Shown in pieces: positions 1-9,582 of a stretch of DNA of 64,000 bases. The position numbers and the translations under genes were made by a program. Numbering within the stretch: the stretch's first letter is position 1; every line of letters starts with the position of its first letter. The stretch is from Phaeodactylum tricornutum CCAP 1055/1 (lineage: Eukaryota > Bacillariophyta > Bacillariophyceae > Surirellales > Neidiaceae): assembly GCF_000150955.2 (NCBI RefSeq), contig NC_011669.1:635667-699666 (forward strand). The letters run 5' to 3'. The notes beneath the pieces were generated by a model that ran no database searches, was not told the origin of the DNA, and was given only the letters and a program-made list of their open reading frames with translations.

Positions 1-124
1 CCGCAGTCAAAGCCGCCGCCAAGGAGGTATATGCAGTATTACAGTAATACACGATCTAGGAAGAAGACCGAGTTTAGACCTTTGATAATGGTTGTTGTCG
101 TGTCGACAAACTCTATAGAACCCT

Positions 125-1324
125 TTAGACGAAGTTAGTATATGGCAGTTTGGGGCAATTCACCTTGGCCTTCTCGATAGATTGCTGCAAATGCTCGGAC
201 TGGATATTTCTGGCGCGCCTGAGAATCCAGAAAAAGACGTAATATTCATGCTCCAATGCAGTGCACAGGGTCTGCCTTCCATCAGCACTCAAACCTCTCG
301 TAACAGGCAGCGTCAAGGTCGTGGTATTCCGGACAGCCCGGAAATCCAAGTCCGCCGGAATTATTACTGGTTCCTCCTGACCCAGTAGTACATTGGCCCG
401 CTCCCAATCTTCCCACAAATTCTCTTGCCGAGTGACTAGAAAGATTTGTGACTCTGGTTTTGGCAAAAACGAAAATATCCGACGGTAGTTGAAAAAGAAG
501 TGGTTGAACGGCCGAACTTTGCCGTGCAAGGCGGCCCGAGCGAGATTTTTGCAAGATTTATCGACGATGACTGCTTGGTGATACGGATACGAGAAATCGA
601 GTGAGTCCCCCTTTAGAAAGCCAACATAAGCTTCCAAACTTGGGAAGCATTGGTATGCTCGCTCTAGCTTGTCTCGCAGAACTGGGTTTTCCACAGGTTC
701 ACCTCGGGCCCTTCTGTTGATAATATGTTCGAAAACAAAAGCGGATATAACACGGTCAAAAGGATCCCGAAGTGTAATGAAATAGAAATCGTGATTCGAC
801 TGACGTAGTAAGCCGAAATCAGGAACATGGTAGTAGCTTGTGATTAGTCGAGATGCCATTGTTTCGTCTGTTACGTTTCGACAGGGGTGAGGTGACCACG
901 AGTGACACCCATTTCGCAACAGCGATGACAAAGCGCTCCCGCCAGTTTTGCCTAAATGCACAAAGGCACCACCGACCGGGGACTGTAACGTCGGTATTCG
1001 TTGGGTTTCTCCTTGAGCGGAAATGGCTTCTACCCGGTTGGAAATGACTCTTACGTCGAATTGCATCCGAGGGGAGATCTTGTACCCGAAATGAGTTGCT
1101 GAAGCGTTTGGATAAACGACATTTTGCCGAGATAGCTGAATATTAAGCATGTCATGTCTTAAACGAGTAGGCGTGGAAGCTCCCTCGGTAGCCCTGTTGG
1201 TTATACAAACCAGAATCAACGTCGATAGAACGATTCCGACAGTAGCTGTAGCAACAACTGTATGCAGAAATGCTTTACGTCGAGTCTCTTTTTTCCTTGA
1301 CCTGTTGCTTCTCGGTGGTGTCAT
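125..1324 (-). CDS. Type II membrane sulfotransferase-like protein
   Basis: A 399-residue protein. It has a basic N-terminus, one membrane segment at about residues 19-41, and a lumenal domain with both PAPS-binding signatures of the sulfotransferase family: a 5'-phosphosulfate loop at 123-136 (HLGKTGGSALSSLL) and a 3'-phosphate motif at 184-196 (TLRDPFDRVISAF). This is the layout of Golgi carbohydrate sulfotransferases, which move sulfate from PAPS to sugar chains. The acceptor cannot be read from sequence. The ATG start gives the membrane anchor directly. A second sulfotransferase-like gene lies on the same strand 422 bases upstream. Sulfated polysaccharide is abundant in diatoms, so a Golgi glycan role is the natural inference. 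Confidence 0.8.
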   Translation of the reverse strand: MTPPRSNRSRKKETRRKAFLHTVVATATVGIVLSTLILVCITNRATEGASTPTRLRHDMLNIQLSRQNVVYPNASATHFGYKISPRMQFDVRVISNRVEAISAQGETQRIPTLQSPVGGAFVHLGKTGGSALSSLLRNGCHSWSPHPCRNVTDETMASRLITSYYHVPDFGLLRQSNHDFYFITLRDPFDRVISAFVFEHIINRRARGEPVENPVLRDKLERAYQCFPSLEAYVGFLKGDSLDFSYPYHQAVIVDKSCKNLARAALHGKVRPFNHFFFNYRRIFSFLPKPESQIFLVTRQENLWEDWERANVLLGQEEPVIIPADLDFRAVRNTTTLTLPVTRGLSADGRQTLCTALEHEYYVFFWILRRARNIQSEHLQQSIEKAKVNCPKLPYTNFV

Positions 1325-1746
1325 GTTTTCTGCATAGTAGTCGGCATCTTCAGAAGAATGTGAGCCGCTATCTAATGCTTTTGCGAGAATGTCCCTGAAA
1401 AGGCCAAAAAAGCCTGACCTCGTTAAAATTGTCGGTCACAATTGTCACAGTCACAGCCCGAAAGAATCATTTATCTGACGTCCAATTGTAAATTCAAATA
1501 CTGACTGTGAATGAGCTCAAAATCAGGTCTCGGATTAACCGTAAGCGACCCTGCACATACGAACTTCTCTGCGAGGTATCGATGCAACTGAAGGAAGGGG
1601 CAGATATTGGGCAGGTGGGGCCCTGTGGGAGCAGATTAATTTCCAACTGGTTATTTTAGTATAGGGATTGCTCTAACGATTTTTTTAGTAGTAGTACCGT
1701 AGAATGGCTAGATATCAACTCACAGTCAAAATGAGGGTATAAGATT
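1325..1746. other. Intergenic, between two sulfotransferase-like genes
   Basis: No coding potential seen. It holds the promoter of the downstream minus-strand gene and carries three copies of the GACTGTGA / TCACAGTC motif, near 1449, 1503 and 1721. Confidence 0.5.
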
Positions 1747-2709
1747 TCATTTTACAGTTGATCGCGACGACCGCTCTGATGCATTCACTGTCGTTGTCAG
1801 ACTTCCGTTCCAATCCTTCCTAAACCTTGGATTCTGTCGCATCCTTTTTTCGTGACTGTTGTGGTGCCCCCAGCAGGTTTTAGATATACCAATTTTACCC
1901 TCGAGTTCCTCGGCGACGTCGTTGTTCTCCAATTGAATCTCGATGTATGTTAAAGACGGACGGTCCCGAACAAATCGTCGAATCCTGTCGGCGTGCTTCT
2001 CGTAGAACGTTTCGACCTGTGAGTCGTTGGCATTCTTAAGAGGAAAATCTCTGGAGCAAGCTTTCCACCATTTGCGTAAAAGTGCACCCTTTTTCCAATT
2101 GCGCATACTTTGGCGCCACGCCTCTTTCTCTCGCTTTACTAGTAAGATAGTAGCGTTGGGATAGTGTTCGTAAAAGGATTTGAGTCCGTGAATCGATGGA
2201 TAATAGCAACGTTTTCCCCGAATGAAGCCGTTGTCGCTCCACACATGATAGTTTCCGCAGCCTGCGAAAGGTGGACGACCTTGCATCACATTCTCTTGAT
2301 AGCATTCTCCGATACGCAGTTGACGGCCGTCATCGGTGTTCGCAAATGTGTGTGCTGTCCATACTTCCCCGCAGTAGAAATAGCGTGCCATACTTGTGGT
2401 TCCCGACTTTGGCAGCGACACGACAAAAATGGGAAAAGGAATTTTCACTTTATCTTGCTGCAATGCATTGCGCCTCAGAAAGTCACTTCTCCGCAAGGAA
2501 AGTGTCCGATTCTTCAAATGATTGAGGGGGAGAACTTCTATATTGGCTCCGTTTGCTTCCGTAGAAGGCGGACCATGCATCAAACCCTCCATTCGTCCTT
2601 CGTTTACAGTTAATTTGGGGAAGTTTTCGCACCACAACACTATAGCCATAATGAAATAGATTATTGCTAGCGAAAGCGGAACCACAAGTCGTTTCGGTCT
2701 GCACATCAT
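1747..2709 (-). CDS. Sulfotransferase-like P-loop membrane protein
   Basis: A 320-residue protein with an N-terminal membrane anchor at about residues 8-27. Its P-loop-like 5'-PSB motif is at 98-106 (SLPKSGTTS). A 3'-PB-like segment follows at 191-202 (VKREKEAWRQSM), with K-R-E in place of the more usual R-D-P. Several cysteines (C151, C168 and others) suggest a disulfide-bonded lumenal domain. It belongs to the broad sulfotransferase / P-loop family of diatom and algal proteins; substrate unknown. The start is the first of two adjacent ATGs. It is same-strand with, but clearly diverged from, the sulfotransferase at 125-1324, so any duplication would be old. Confidence 0.65.
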   Translation of the reverse strand: MMCRPKRLVVPLSLAIIYFIMAIVLWCENFPKLTVNEGRMEGLMHGPPSTEANGANIEVLPLNHLKNRTLSLRRSDFLRRNALQQDKVKIPFPIFVVSLPKSGTTSMARYFYCGEVWTAHTFANTDDGRQLRIGECYQENVMQGRPPFAGCGNYHVWSDNGFIRGKRCYYPSIHGLKSFYEHYPNATILLVKREKEAWRQSMRNWKKGALLRKWWKACSRDFPLKNANDSQVETFYEKHADRIRRFVRDRPSLTYIEIQLENNDVAEELEGKIGISKTCWGHHNSHEKRMRQNPRFRKDWNGSLTTTVNASERSSRSTVK

Positions 2710-3084
2710 GGTCCATCATGGAAGGACGAGATCACTATGCTAAACCCAACGCATTTCTGCCCCGCCAGAGAGAAACAAGGCCCAGCAGATTATAGCAATC
2801 GCGTTCCTAACAGTAAATATCAGTCACTTTTTAAAAAGCGATGTGGCAACACCGGGTTGCCACATTGCAACGTCTGTCCAGTGTTCGATACAGTTGATTC
2901 GCGTCCATCGGACTACAGTTCCCAGAAAGTGAGACAGTAGTCTTCCCGTTCCTGGCACCATGCTACCAGAGAGACATCAAGCTCTTGGCCATTGTCACAT
3001 TCTATTCGCCACTGAAAGAGCCTGAGCTGATAGCGGTCTGCTCTGCATTCGACACTTCCACTTTCGGTATTGCCCTGAAGGAAT
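2710..3084. other. Divergent intergenic region
   Basis: Shared 5' flank of a minus-strand sulfotransferase-like gene and the plus-strand fusion gene. It contains one exact TAACAGTAA at 2808-2816. No gene seen. Confidence 0.5.
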
Positions 3085-5481
3085 ATGTCGACTTGTTGCG
3101 AAGGTTGCGGGAAGGAATGTGGCTCACGAAATGCTATATTCCGACACCTCAAGGACAACAAGGGAGAGTGCCTAGACAAGGAGCAGTACCAAGATTTTTT
3201 GCGCTATGTCCAAAACCAAAAGCGGGAGAAGACCATGGTGCTGTACGGATACTTGACTGCCAAAGATGAAGTTCCGCCTGAAGCTATTCTACATAACGGC
3301 CATGACGCCGCCAATCTTCTACTGCAAATAATTGAGCAACATTCTTCATCTTTCAATATTACTCCTGGGGTACCTTCTCAAACAGATGAGAATAGCAATA
3401 CCAAACTTACTAGATCTTACGGTAACACAGCAAGAAATACGAGCGTTCTAGAGCAAGATAGCTACACAGGTGCGATTACGGAAGCCTTGTGTGCCAGACT
3501 CCCACCAATTGGGGTGTCCGATTCGACGTGGTCAGACGAAATCAACAAAATCCTGGACGAGCAGCTGCAGTCTACACCCGGTCAAATGATGGTTTTTGGT
3601 CGACGAAAAATGACAATATCAAAATTTAATGCTGAAATGGATGTTACCCATCGCCGAGTTGAATATCTTTTGCCCGCCGATTTTTTGTTTGCTCCGAATG
3701 CGACTCCCAACGATAATCGATCTGATTTTCTTTCCTCACTGCCCTCCTTTACGGACGGAAGCTACAGAGATCGCAGCGAAGGACAAGTCAACTTTCAGGG
3801 TGCGCCTAGTTACGATTCGAGCAATGATCGACGGCGGCCCGATCCAGAAACACTTCGCTATCTCCACAATCTGAAAAAATTGATGCAAAGACTCACCACG
3901 CACATAGAAAAACTCGATACCAACGACAAAGCAGCCGTTTTGGAGAAAGACTTTAATCGGCAAAAACGGCACAAGAATCGACACGCCAATTCACTGAAGA
4001 AAGAAGCAAAGGGCGAGCGGCGCCTTGAAAAATCGCAGAATACATTGGTGCAACCAGAGACGAAGCGTCCCAAAAAAGAAGACAAAAAGGGCCAAAACGT
4101 GTTGCGTCGAAAGCGATATCATAATTTCACACCTTCCGTTCTAGCGCACGATTTTTTGGCGTATCGTCGTCTTGACCGCATTTATCACCGGGCGACACTG
4201 CGGTTTTCGCAGAGTACAAAAGGAGTTCTGACGCTCAGTCAAAACGCCGAAACCAAGCGACCCTTTCTCGTTTTATCTTTGTCAGGAGATATCTTTTTGA
4301 CCGGCCAAGTTTGCCGCATTGTTGGGTTGTTCATTGCTTTAAGCAAGGGTGTGATCGACGAGGACTTTTGTGACTGCGTTTTCGATGAAGCCTACCCTCA
4401 TCTTGTCTCTACTCCAGCGGCGCCAACAACAGGGATGTATGCTGGGGAAGCTTACTACATGTCAATGGAGGGCAAATGCAAGGCTGTCTTGACTCCAAGA
4501 AAAAGTACGATATTCCAAGACGGCTGGAACGATGACAAGACTCTTCAGAAAGTATACTCGTGGCAACAAAGGGTGCGAGCAGATGCCGCAGCTGCCTGGA
4601 TGGCTTTAGGGGAGGACAAAGAGGGCCGGCTCCTTGCGGAGAGAGATTGGACAAAAGAAGTTCTTGAGCCATGGGCGATTCGGGCGAAAGAGCAGTTGAA
4701 AGAGTACCGGCAGTGGAAGATGTCCAAGAAAACTAATGTTTTGCATGCAACGACTGGGGGAGCAGAAACACGGGCTCTAGAACCCCCTATCGCTTCGATC
4801 GAAACAGCGATTCCATCGTTGTTCGAGAAAGTGCTTCGTTATTTGCGTGATGCTGACAAGAGTGGATTTTGGCCGTCTACGACTCCTAAACGGCAGCTTG
4901 TGATGGTTTCTACTGTTGTTGAAGGCAAGTCAGAATCGTGCGACAACCCTTTCGAATCGGGTGCGATGCCGGCATCGTTATCTGTGGCCCACATGAAGGC
5001 CCGCTCCAACAAGATTGACAAATCGTCAGCGTATATATACGTAGAAGGGGAAGGAGGAGCAAGTGGCTCGTTTTCAGTCGGAGCCATGCCAGGTGAAGCA
5101 TGCACCCAGCCGAAAGGGAATGAACTTTTTCCGGAACTAATGAGGGCAGCATTTGAACTCGAGATTGCACTTTGCCCAAATCGGGAGCCTAGTAGCACAA
5201 TAGCGATCAACCGGAATGCTCAATTCCGTCCACACACCGATAGTGGAGCCGGAGCCGGGCAGAGCTCCAGCTTGATTGTCGGGCTCGGGTCGTACTCTGG
5301 AGGTGAATTGGTGGTAGAAGGTGAACAAAAAGATATTCGGTATCGGGCGCTTGAATTTAATGGATGGAAACAGCGACATTGGACGATGCCGTTTCATGGC
5401 GAGCGTTTTAGCCTAGTATGGTTTACACCGAAAGGTTGCGAAGGAGTTCGCGGTATTGACCTGTGCAAAAACATCGGGTAA
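3085..5481 (+). CDS. Zinc finger / PUS1-like / 2OG-Fe(II) dioxygenase fusion
   Basis: A 798-residue intronless protein with three parts. (1) Residues 5-29: a small C-x2-C...H-x7-C finger (C5, C8, H21, C29). (2) About 50-460: a TruA/PUS1-type pseudouridine synthase domain, seen from the FNAEM...RRVEYLLP block (181-197, matching the FN...R.Y.YLLP block of PUS1), the RYHNFT block (344-349) and FLTGQVCRIVG (404-414, matching the QIRKMVG block). A charged Lys-rich insert occupies about 255-340. (3) The C-terminal 150 residues: a double-stranded-beta-helix dioxygenase with iron ligands H717, D719, H765 and 2OG-binding R774. The aligned catalytic RTDKG segment of PUS1 reads YTGAI near 127-131, so the pseudouridylation aspartate appears lost. 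The likely role is RNA or DNA base oxidation with an RNA-binding pseudoenzyme module, which is inference. The dioxygenase type recalls TET/JBP-like algal families. Confidence 0.75.
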   Translation: MSTCCEGCGKECGSRNAIFRHLKDNKGECLDKEQYQDFLRYVQNQKREKTMVLYGYLTAKDEVPPEAILHNGHDAANLLLQIIEQHSSSFNITPGVPSQTDENSNTKLTRSYGNTARNTSVLEQDSYTGAITEALCARLPPIGVSDSTWSDEINKILDEQLQSTPGQMMVFGRRKMTISKFNAEMDVTHRRVEYLLPADFLFAPNATPNDNRSDFLSSLPSFTDGSYRDRSEGQVNFQGAPSYDSSNDRRRPDPETLRYLHNLKKLMQRLTTHIEKLDTNDKAAVLEKDFNRQKRHKNRHANSLKKEAKGERRLEKSQNTLVQPETKRPKKEDKKGQNVLRRKRYHNFTPSVLAHDFLAYRRLDRIYHRATLRFSQSTKGVLTLSQNAETKRPFLVLSLSGDIFLTGQVCRIVGLFIALSKGVIDEDFCDCVFDEAYPHLVSTPAAPTTGMYAGEAYYMSMEGKCKAVLTPRKSTIFQDGWNDDKTLQKVYSWQQRVRADAAAAWMALGEDKEGRLLAERDWTKEVLEPWAIRAKEQLKEYRQWKMSKKTNVLHATTGGAETRALEPPIASIETAIPSLFEKVLRYLRDADKSGFWPSTTPKRQLVMVSTVVEGKSESCDNPFESGAMPASLSVAHMKARSNKIDKSSAYIYVEGEGGASGSFSVGAMPGEACTQPKGNELFPELMRAAFELEIALCPNREPSSTIAINRNAQFRPHTDSGAGAGQSSSLIVGLGSYSGGELVVEGEQKDIRYRALEFNGWKQRHWTMPFHGERFSLVWFTPKGCEGVRGIDLCKNIG

Positions 5482-5577
5482 CGTTTAGGTTTTTTCCCGA
5501 ACGTCTCCGATGAACTAGATAAAAGTTTCGTAAGTGGTAGTAGAATGAACGAAATGGATCTGGGACAAAGTATTGTA

Positions 5578-7446
5578 TTATGCGCGAGATGGTTGGTCTG
5601 GGTAGTCCGGCCACGGCCGCATGTCGTAAGCTGTCTCCCATTCCTTCGGAATGGTTTCTACCATGTCGGATTCGGTCGCTATGTTGGATTCACTCTCTTG
5701 AAAACCAGTGGAGCTCTCAGCACTTTTCCCCATGTTCAGGACACTTCTAATTTCTCGTAGACTGGGCATTTTGAACAGCTGAGACGAAACGGAGATGTTC
5801 CTTTTAAACAGACGGAACCTGAGATCTCGCTTTTGGTCTGACTGCTCCTTAGCTTTTTCTTCGCCTTCCTTTTTTGAGCACCATTTGATAACAAATGCTT
5901 CGGCCTCTTTGACACGCTCGAGGTTTCCGGGTGGCACGTCAGCAAAGTCGTCAGAATAGTCAACGCCTGGCTTCAGAGCCAGTCCGGGCACAAATCCCCA
6001 TGAATTTTTACCGATAACATCGATGTTCTCCTGAGGCGTTTTGAGATCATCCCATTTTCCTAGGTTTTTCTCGAGGGATCCATACCTATTTTTGGCAAAG
6101 TCATATAGGCCAAAAGCCAAAATTTGATTGTAGCACCAGACAATCTGATTGTGCTCGACAAAATGATTAGACTGTTCTGCTTTTCGCAGTCCCTGCCACC
6201 ACGTGTTGATCCATTCTGCACCTAAAGCTTCCTCCTTGGCACGATCCAAGCGCTCTACAACGGTGCGAAGTTTATCTACGGTAGCCTCATGCTGGTGCAC
6301 GTGTCGGTATGCGGCTACAGCAGATTGGTCCAGATCGGACGGTCGTCCAGCACCGACGGTGTAAGTGTGCAGAATTGGCCCATTACCGTCGTACAGCGTG
6401 TTGTGATTCCAAATCCATTGTGATTTGAATTCCATAGGTTCCATTTCGGGCAGCGTTAACGAACGGAGTTTGTTGGAAGGTGCGTACAATCGACCTCCTT
6501 TGTCGAAGGGTGAAATGATAAATATGCCCATATTCTTTTGTGTTAAAAACTTGACACAGTCCAGATTTCCGTTCCCATCGTGGCCACCACCAGATGCCGT
6601 GTAGGACCCGAAGTAGTGATAGTGCAGGTTGACGTATTCGAACACATCCATATCAATAAGTTTCAGAATGAATGTGGTCGAAGCATGAGTACTGAATCCA
6701 ACATGTCGAATTTTGCCCGCCTCCATATACTCTTTCACCACCACCATGCAATTCTCGTCCCCTTTTAACGTCCATTTTATTTGTTCCTCATAATTCAAAC
6801 CGTGGAAGGAAAAAAGGTCGATGTAATCCAATTGTAAAGAACGAAAGGACGTTTCGAGGGCGGCTCGAAAGTCGCTAACTTTTTCGTGCGGGGGAATTTT
6901 GGTTTGAATAATCAGATCTTCCCGCGTCACGTACTTGGTCAAAAAGAGCTGTTTTAAGGCTGTACCGAGCTGCAGTTCACTGCAACCGTATCCGCGAGCC
7001 GTCTCGATGTGTGTCATCCCGTACGAGATGGCCTGCTTCAAAATGGCCACCAGATTGTCCTGGCAATCCGAGCCAACTTGATTCATGTTTGTAATGCGCG
7101 GCATCCACTCTTGTTGAAAACGCATGCATCCCAGCGTAACGATTGGCATTGCAAGTTGTGTTTTTCCAAAGGGGACTTTGGGGACTTTTAGCTTTTCCGA
7201 CACGAGCAACTTACATTCGCTGACGAGCAGGCGCAAAGCCTCTTCGATCTGGAATTCATCCTCTTTCTCGGCCGATAACTCGACCAGGGACTTCAAACTG
7301 CGTCCTACTTTGACGAGCCGATCATTCGAAGTGCCGACGAACTCAGCGACAGCCTTTTGGCAAAAATCAATGGCAATTTCAATGTCGCTGTCGGGATAGG
7401 CAGCGACAGCCTCCCGTGCGTACGCGGTCAAGCATTCTTCACTCAT
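5578..7446 (-). CDS. Aldo/keto reductase with long N- and C-terminal extensions
   Basis: A 622-residue protein from the ATG at 7446. A roughly 90-residue helical leader precedes an aldo/keto reductase barrel from about residue 92 to 350. The four catalytic positions are visible: E148 (Asp in most family members; HIETARGYG), Y153, K183 (IIQTKI) and H215 (FSFHG). The last 250 residues do not look like a standard member and are rich in Trp, Lys and Glu. The family reduces aldehydes or ketones with NADPH; the substrate is unknown. The Asp-to-Glu change keeps the charge and occurs in oxidoreductase-like relatives. No targeting signal is evident. It is divergent from the AIM24-like gene. Confidence 0.8.
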   Translation of the reverse strand: MSEECLTAYAREAVAAYPDSDIEIAIDFCQKAVAEFVGTSNDRLVKVGRSLKSLVELSAEKEDEFQIEEALRLLVSECKLLVSEKLKVPKVPFGKTQLAMPIVTLGCMRFQQEWMPRITNMNQVGSDCQDNLVAILKQAISYGMTHIETARGYGCSELQLGTALKQLFLTKYVTREDLIIQTKIPPHEKVSDFRAALETSFRSLQLDYIDLFSFHGLNYEEQIKWTLKGDENCMVVVKEYMEAGKIRHVGFSTHASTTFILKLIDMDVFEYVNLHYHYFGSYTASGGGHDGNGNLDCVKFLTQKNMGIFIISPFDKGGRLYAPSNKLRSLTLPEMEPMEFKSQWIWNHNTLYDGNGPILHTYTVGAGRPSDLDQSAVAAYRHVHQHEATVDKLRTVVERLDRAKEEALGAEWINTWWQGLRKAEQSNHFVEHNQIVWCYNQILAFGLYDFAKNRYGSLEKNLGKWDDLKTPQENIDVIGKNSWGFVPGLALKPGVDYSDDFADVPPGNLERVKEAEAFVIKWCSKKEGEEKAKEQSDQKRDLRFRLFKRNISVSSQLFKMPSLREIRSVLNMGKSAESSTGFQESESNIATESDMVETIPKEWETAYDMRPWPDYPDQPSRA

Positions 7447-8003
7447 TCTGTACTGGCAATGCGTAGAGTATCCCACGTTCTTTTTGGATTGTGAGTACGA
7501 ATGTGTTGTTCACTTGTTCGAATAGAGTGGGTGTACTGTTTCTAGAGTCGCAGACCAGATTCTGTCTGCTGACGGATGGGGGTGTTTGGGCACGGATCGA
7601 CTAACTGTAACAGTAAGTGTAACAGTAAATCCGATAGTTTCGACACGAGCCAATTTCACGGGACCATCACATAGTCAGCAAGCCAAAGAGAAACGATAGA
7701 TTATTCCAATTCCGACGAACGCGTACGTGCGAAATGCGCGCACGGACGACGTAATAGCACCTTACGGACCACCACACAGACGTTTGTTTCACTGGGTAAC
7801 ACGTACGGGAAACCCGTTGACAAACCCCAATACTATAGGGGTAGTCAGGGTTAGAGGTTTCCTGTCGGAACAATATCGAAACGTGGACTGCACCGCTGAT
7901 GTAATGTAACGAACTCCCGGAAGGTCAAAAGTCGACTACTTTCAACGATGAACCAAAGCAAATCGCCTTTGACTTACAGTTCGTCCGCAGCAAACTTTAA
8001 GCA
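7447..8003. other. Divergent promoter region
   Basis: 5' flanks of the aldo/keto reductase (minus) and the AIM24-like gene (plus). Two exact TAACAGTAA copies lie 12 bases apart at 7608-7616 and 7620-7628. No gene seen. Confidence 0.5.
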
Positions 8004-9473
8004 ATGCGACTAGCAGCAGCACATCAACAAGCATATCGACGAGTATTGCGATGGCGACCTATTCCGTTGCCTTTGCGGAGGCATTTGTACCATCGAAATG
8101 AACTCGGATTCGTGACAACGAAATGTGGAACGCAATCGTTTTCTTCAAAACCCGCTCTTTCGGATCAATCCGTTATCAGTAGCAACGACAGATCTCTGCC
8201 AGAAACTGTTGCTGTATCCACCCCTCCCGCCATACCCATTGACTTGCGAGTTGCTGCTAAAATTGAAGGAGAAGAATCCCACATTGCCACCGTTCAACTA
8301 TCACCGGGCGAAGTCTTGCGTGCCGAGTCAGGGGCCATGCTGTACATGACTCACGGCGTCGTCATGGAAACATCTTTACAAGGCGCGTCGAGTGCCTTTC
8401 AACGCATGCTGACCGGGCAGAATGTCTTTCTGACCGACTTCAAGTACGAGGGCCAATCGTCCGGCACAGTATGCTTGGGTACAGACTTTCCGTCCAAGAT
8501 ATTGCGGTTGCGATTGGACGATTACTCCAACAGCACACTTATTTGCCAGCGAGGTGCCTACCTGGCAAGCAATCCTACCGTAGATATTCAAATGGAAGCG
8601 ACCAAATCACTCACGGCCGGTTTTTTTGGTGGACAGGGCTTTATTCTGCAAAAACTAACGGGCCACGGCGATGTTCTCGTCAAGGGTGGTGGGACCGTCG
8701 TAAACAAGACTTTGTCGGAAGGCGAAACTCTGCGGGTCACATCGGGCAGTATTGTGGCTTTTGAATCCTCCATCTCGTACGACGTACAAATGATGCCCGG
8801 TATCAAGAATGCCATGTTTGGCGGGGAAGGCTTGTTCGTAGCAACCCTCCAGGGTCCTGGACAGATATGGCTACAAGGCATGCCACCGGATCGCATGATT
8901 GCCGAAATCGCACGGCGAATGCCGGGACCAGGTATTGGTCTAGGCATACCGATTGGAATGGGGGCTGGTGGCGGTGGACCTGGCGATGTAGCGACGGACG
9001 AAGGGGCCGCAGGAAGCGATGGAGGCGAAGGCTCACCGGAAGTATCTCAATCCGCTACAGCCACCGATGCGGCGATTGACGCCGACCGCCAGGCTACCGT
9101 TGCTTCCTCGGGAATGATGGGCGACACAGGCGGCGCTGCGGTTGACAGCGAGTCGCCATCAGCATTGTTTGGCGATGCAGCGCCGAAGGATGACGAAACA
9201 GGAAGGGCTAGTTCGACTTTGGACCAAGACGACAGCACGTTCGCAACCGAGACTACGGACCCTTCGTTTAGCGACGACAATTCCTTCTCCAGTAATGAGA
9301 CTAGCTTTGATGACGGTAATGATTTCGCCTCCGACTTTGAGAAAGACGTTTTTCAGGATGGTGAACTGTTCAACGATACGAGCTCGGGAAGCGACAGCGC
9401 GGTCGGTGAGGAAGCGTCCGGTGGGGGGATTCTTAGTTCATTGTGGGATTTCTTCACGTCGGACGACGACTAG
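8004..9473 (+). CDS. AIM24: AIM24-family (TIGR00266) protein
   Basis: A 489-residue protein. The first 45 residues are rich in Arg, Ala and His and almost free of acid, as in a mitochondrial presequence. The AIM24 beta-rich domain spans about 78-305, with the glycine-rich turns typical of the family (GGQGF, GHGDVLVKGGG, GGEGLF). A Gly-Pro linker is followed by a strongly acidic, Ser/Asp-rich low-complexity tail that ends in SDDD. In yeast AIM24 acts at mitochondrial cristae junctions (MICOS stability). The mitochondrial assignment here is inference from the leader and the family. The acidic tail of about 160 residues is not part of the usual domain. Confidence 0.8.
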   Translation: MRLAAAHQQAYRRVLRWRPIPLPLRRHLYHRNELGFVTTKCGTQSFSSKPALSDQSVISSNDRSLPETVAVSTPPAIPIDLRVAAKIEGEESHIATVQLSPGEVLRAESGAMLYMTHGVVMETSLQGASSAFQRMLTGQNVFLTDFKYEGQSSGTVCLGTDFPSKILRLRLDDYSNSTLICQRGAYLASNPTVDIQMEATKSLTAGFFGGQGFILQKLTGHGDVLVKGGGTVVNKTLSEGETLRVTSGSIVAFESSISYDVQMMPGIKNAMFGGEGLFVATLQGPGQIWLQGMPPDRMIAEIARRMPGPGIGLGIPIGMGAGGGGPGDVATDEGAAGSDGGEGSPEVSQSATATDAAIDADRQATVASSGMMGDTGGAAVDSESPSALFGDAAPKDDETGRASSTLDQDDSTFATETTDPSFSDDNSFSSNETSFDDGNDFASDFEKDVFQDGELFNDTSSGSDSAVGEEASGGGILSSLWDFFTSDDD

Positions 9474-9582
9474 CTTCACACTACTAGCATCTGTATTTAT
9501 TTTAAAACATCCAAAGTTGCTTTTCCCTTTCCAACCATGCGAAAACATTTACTTGTTAGGAACTCCTGGGTAAGCCTTGAAT

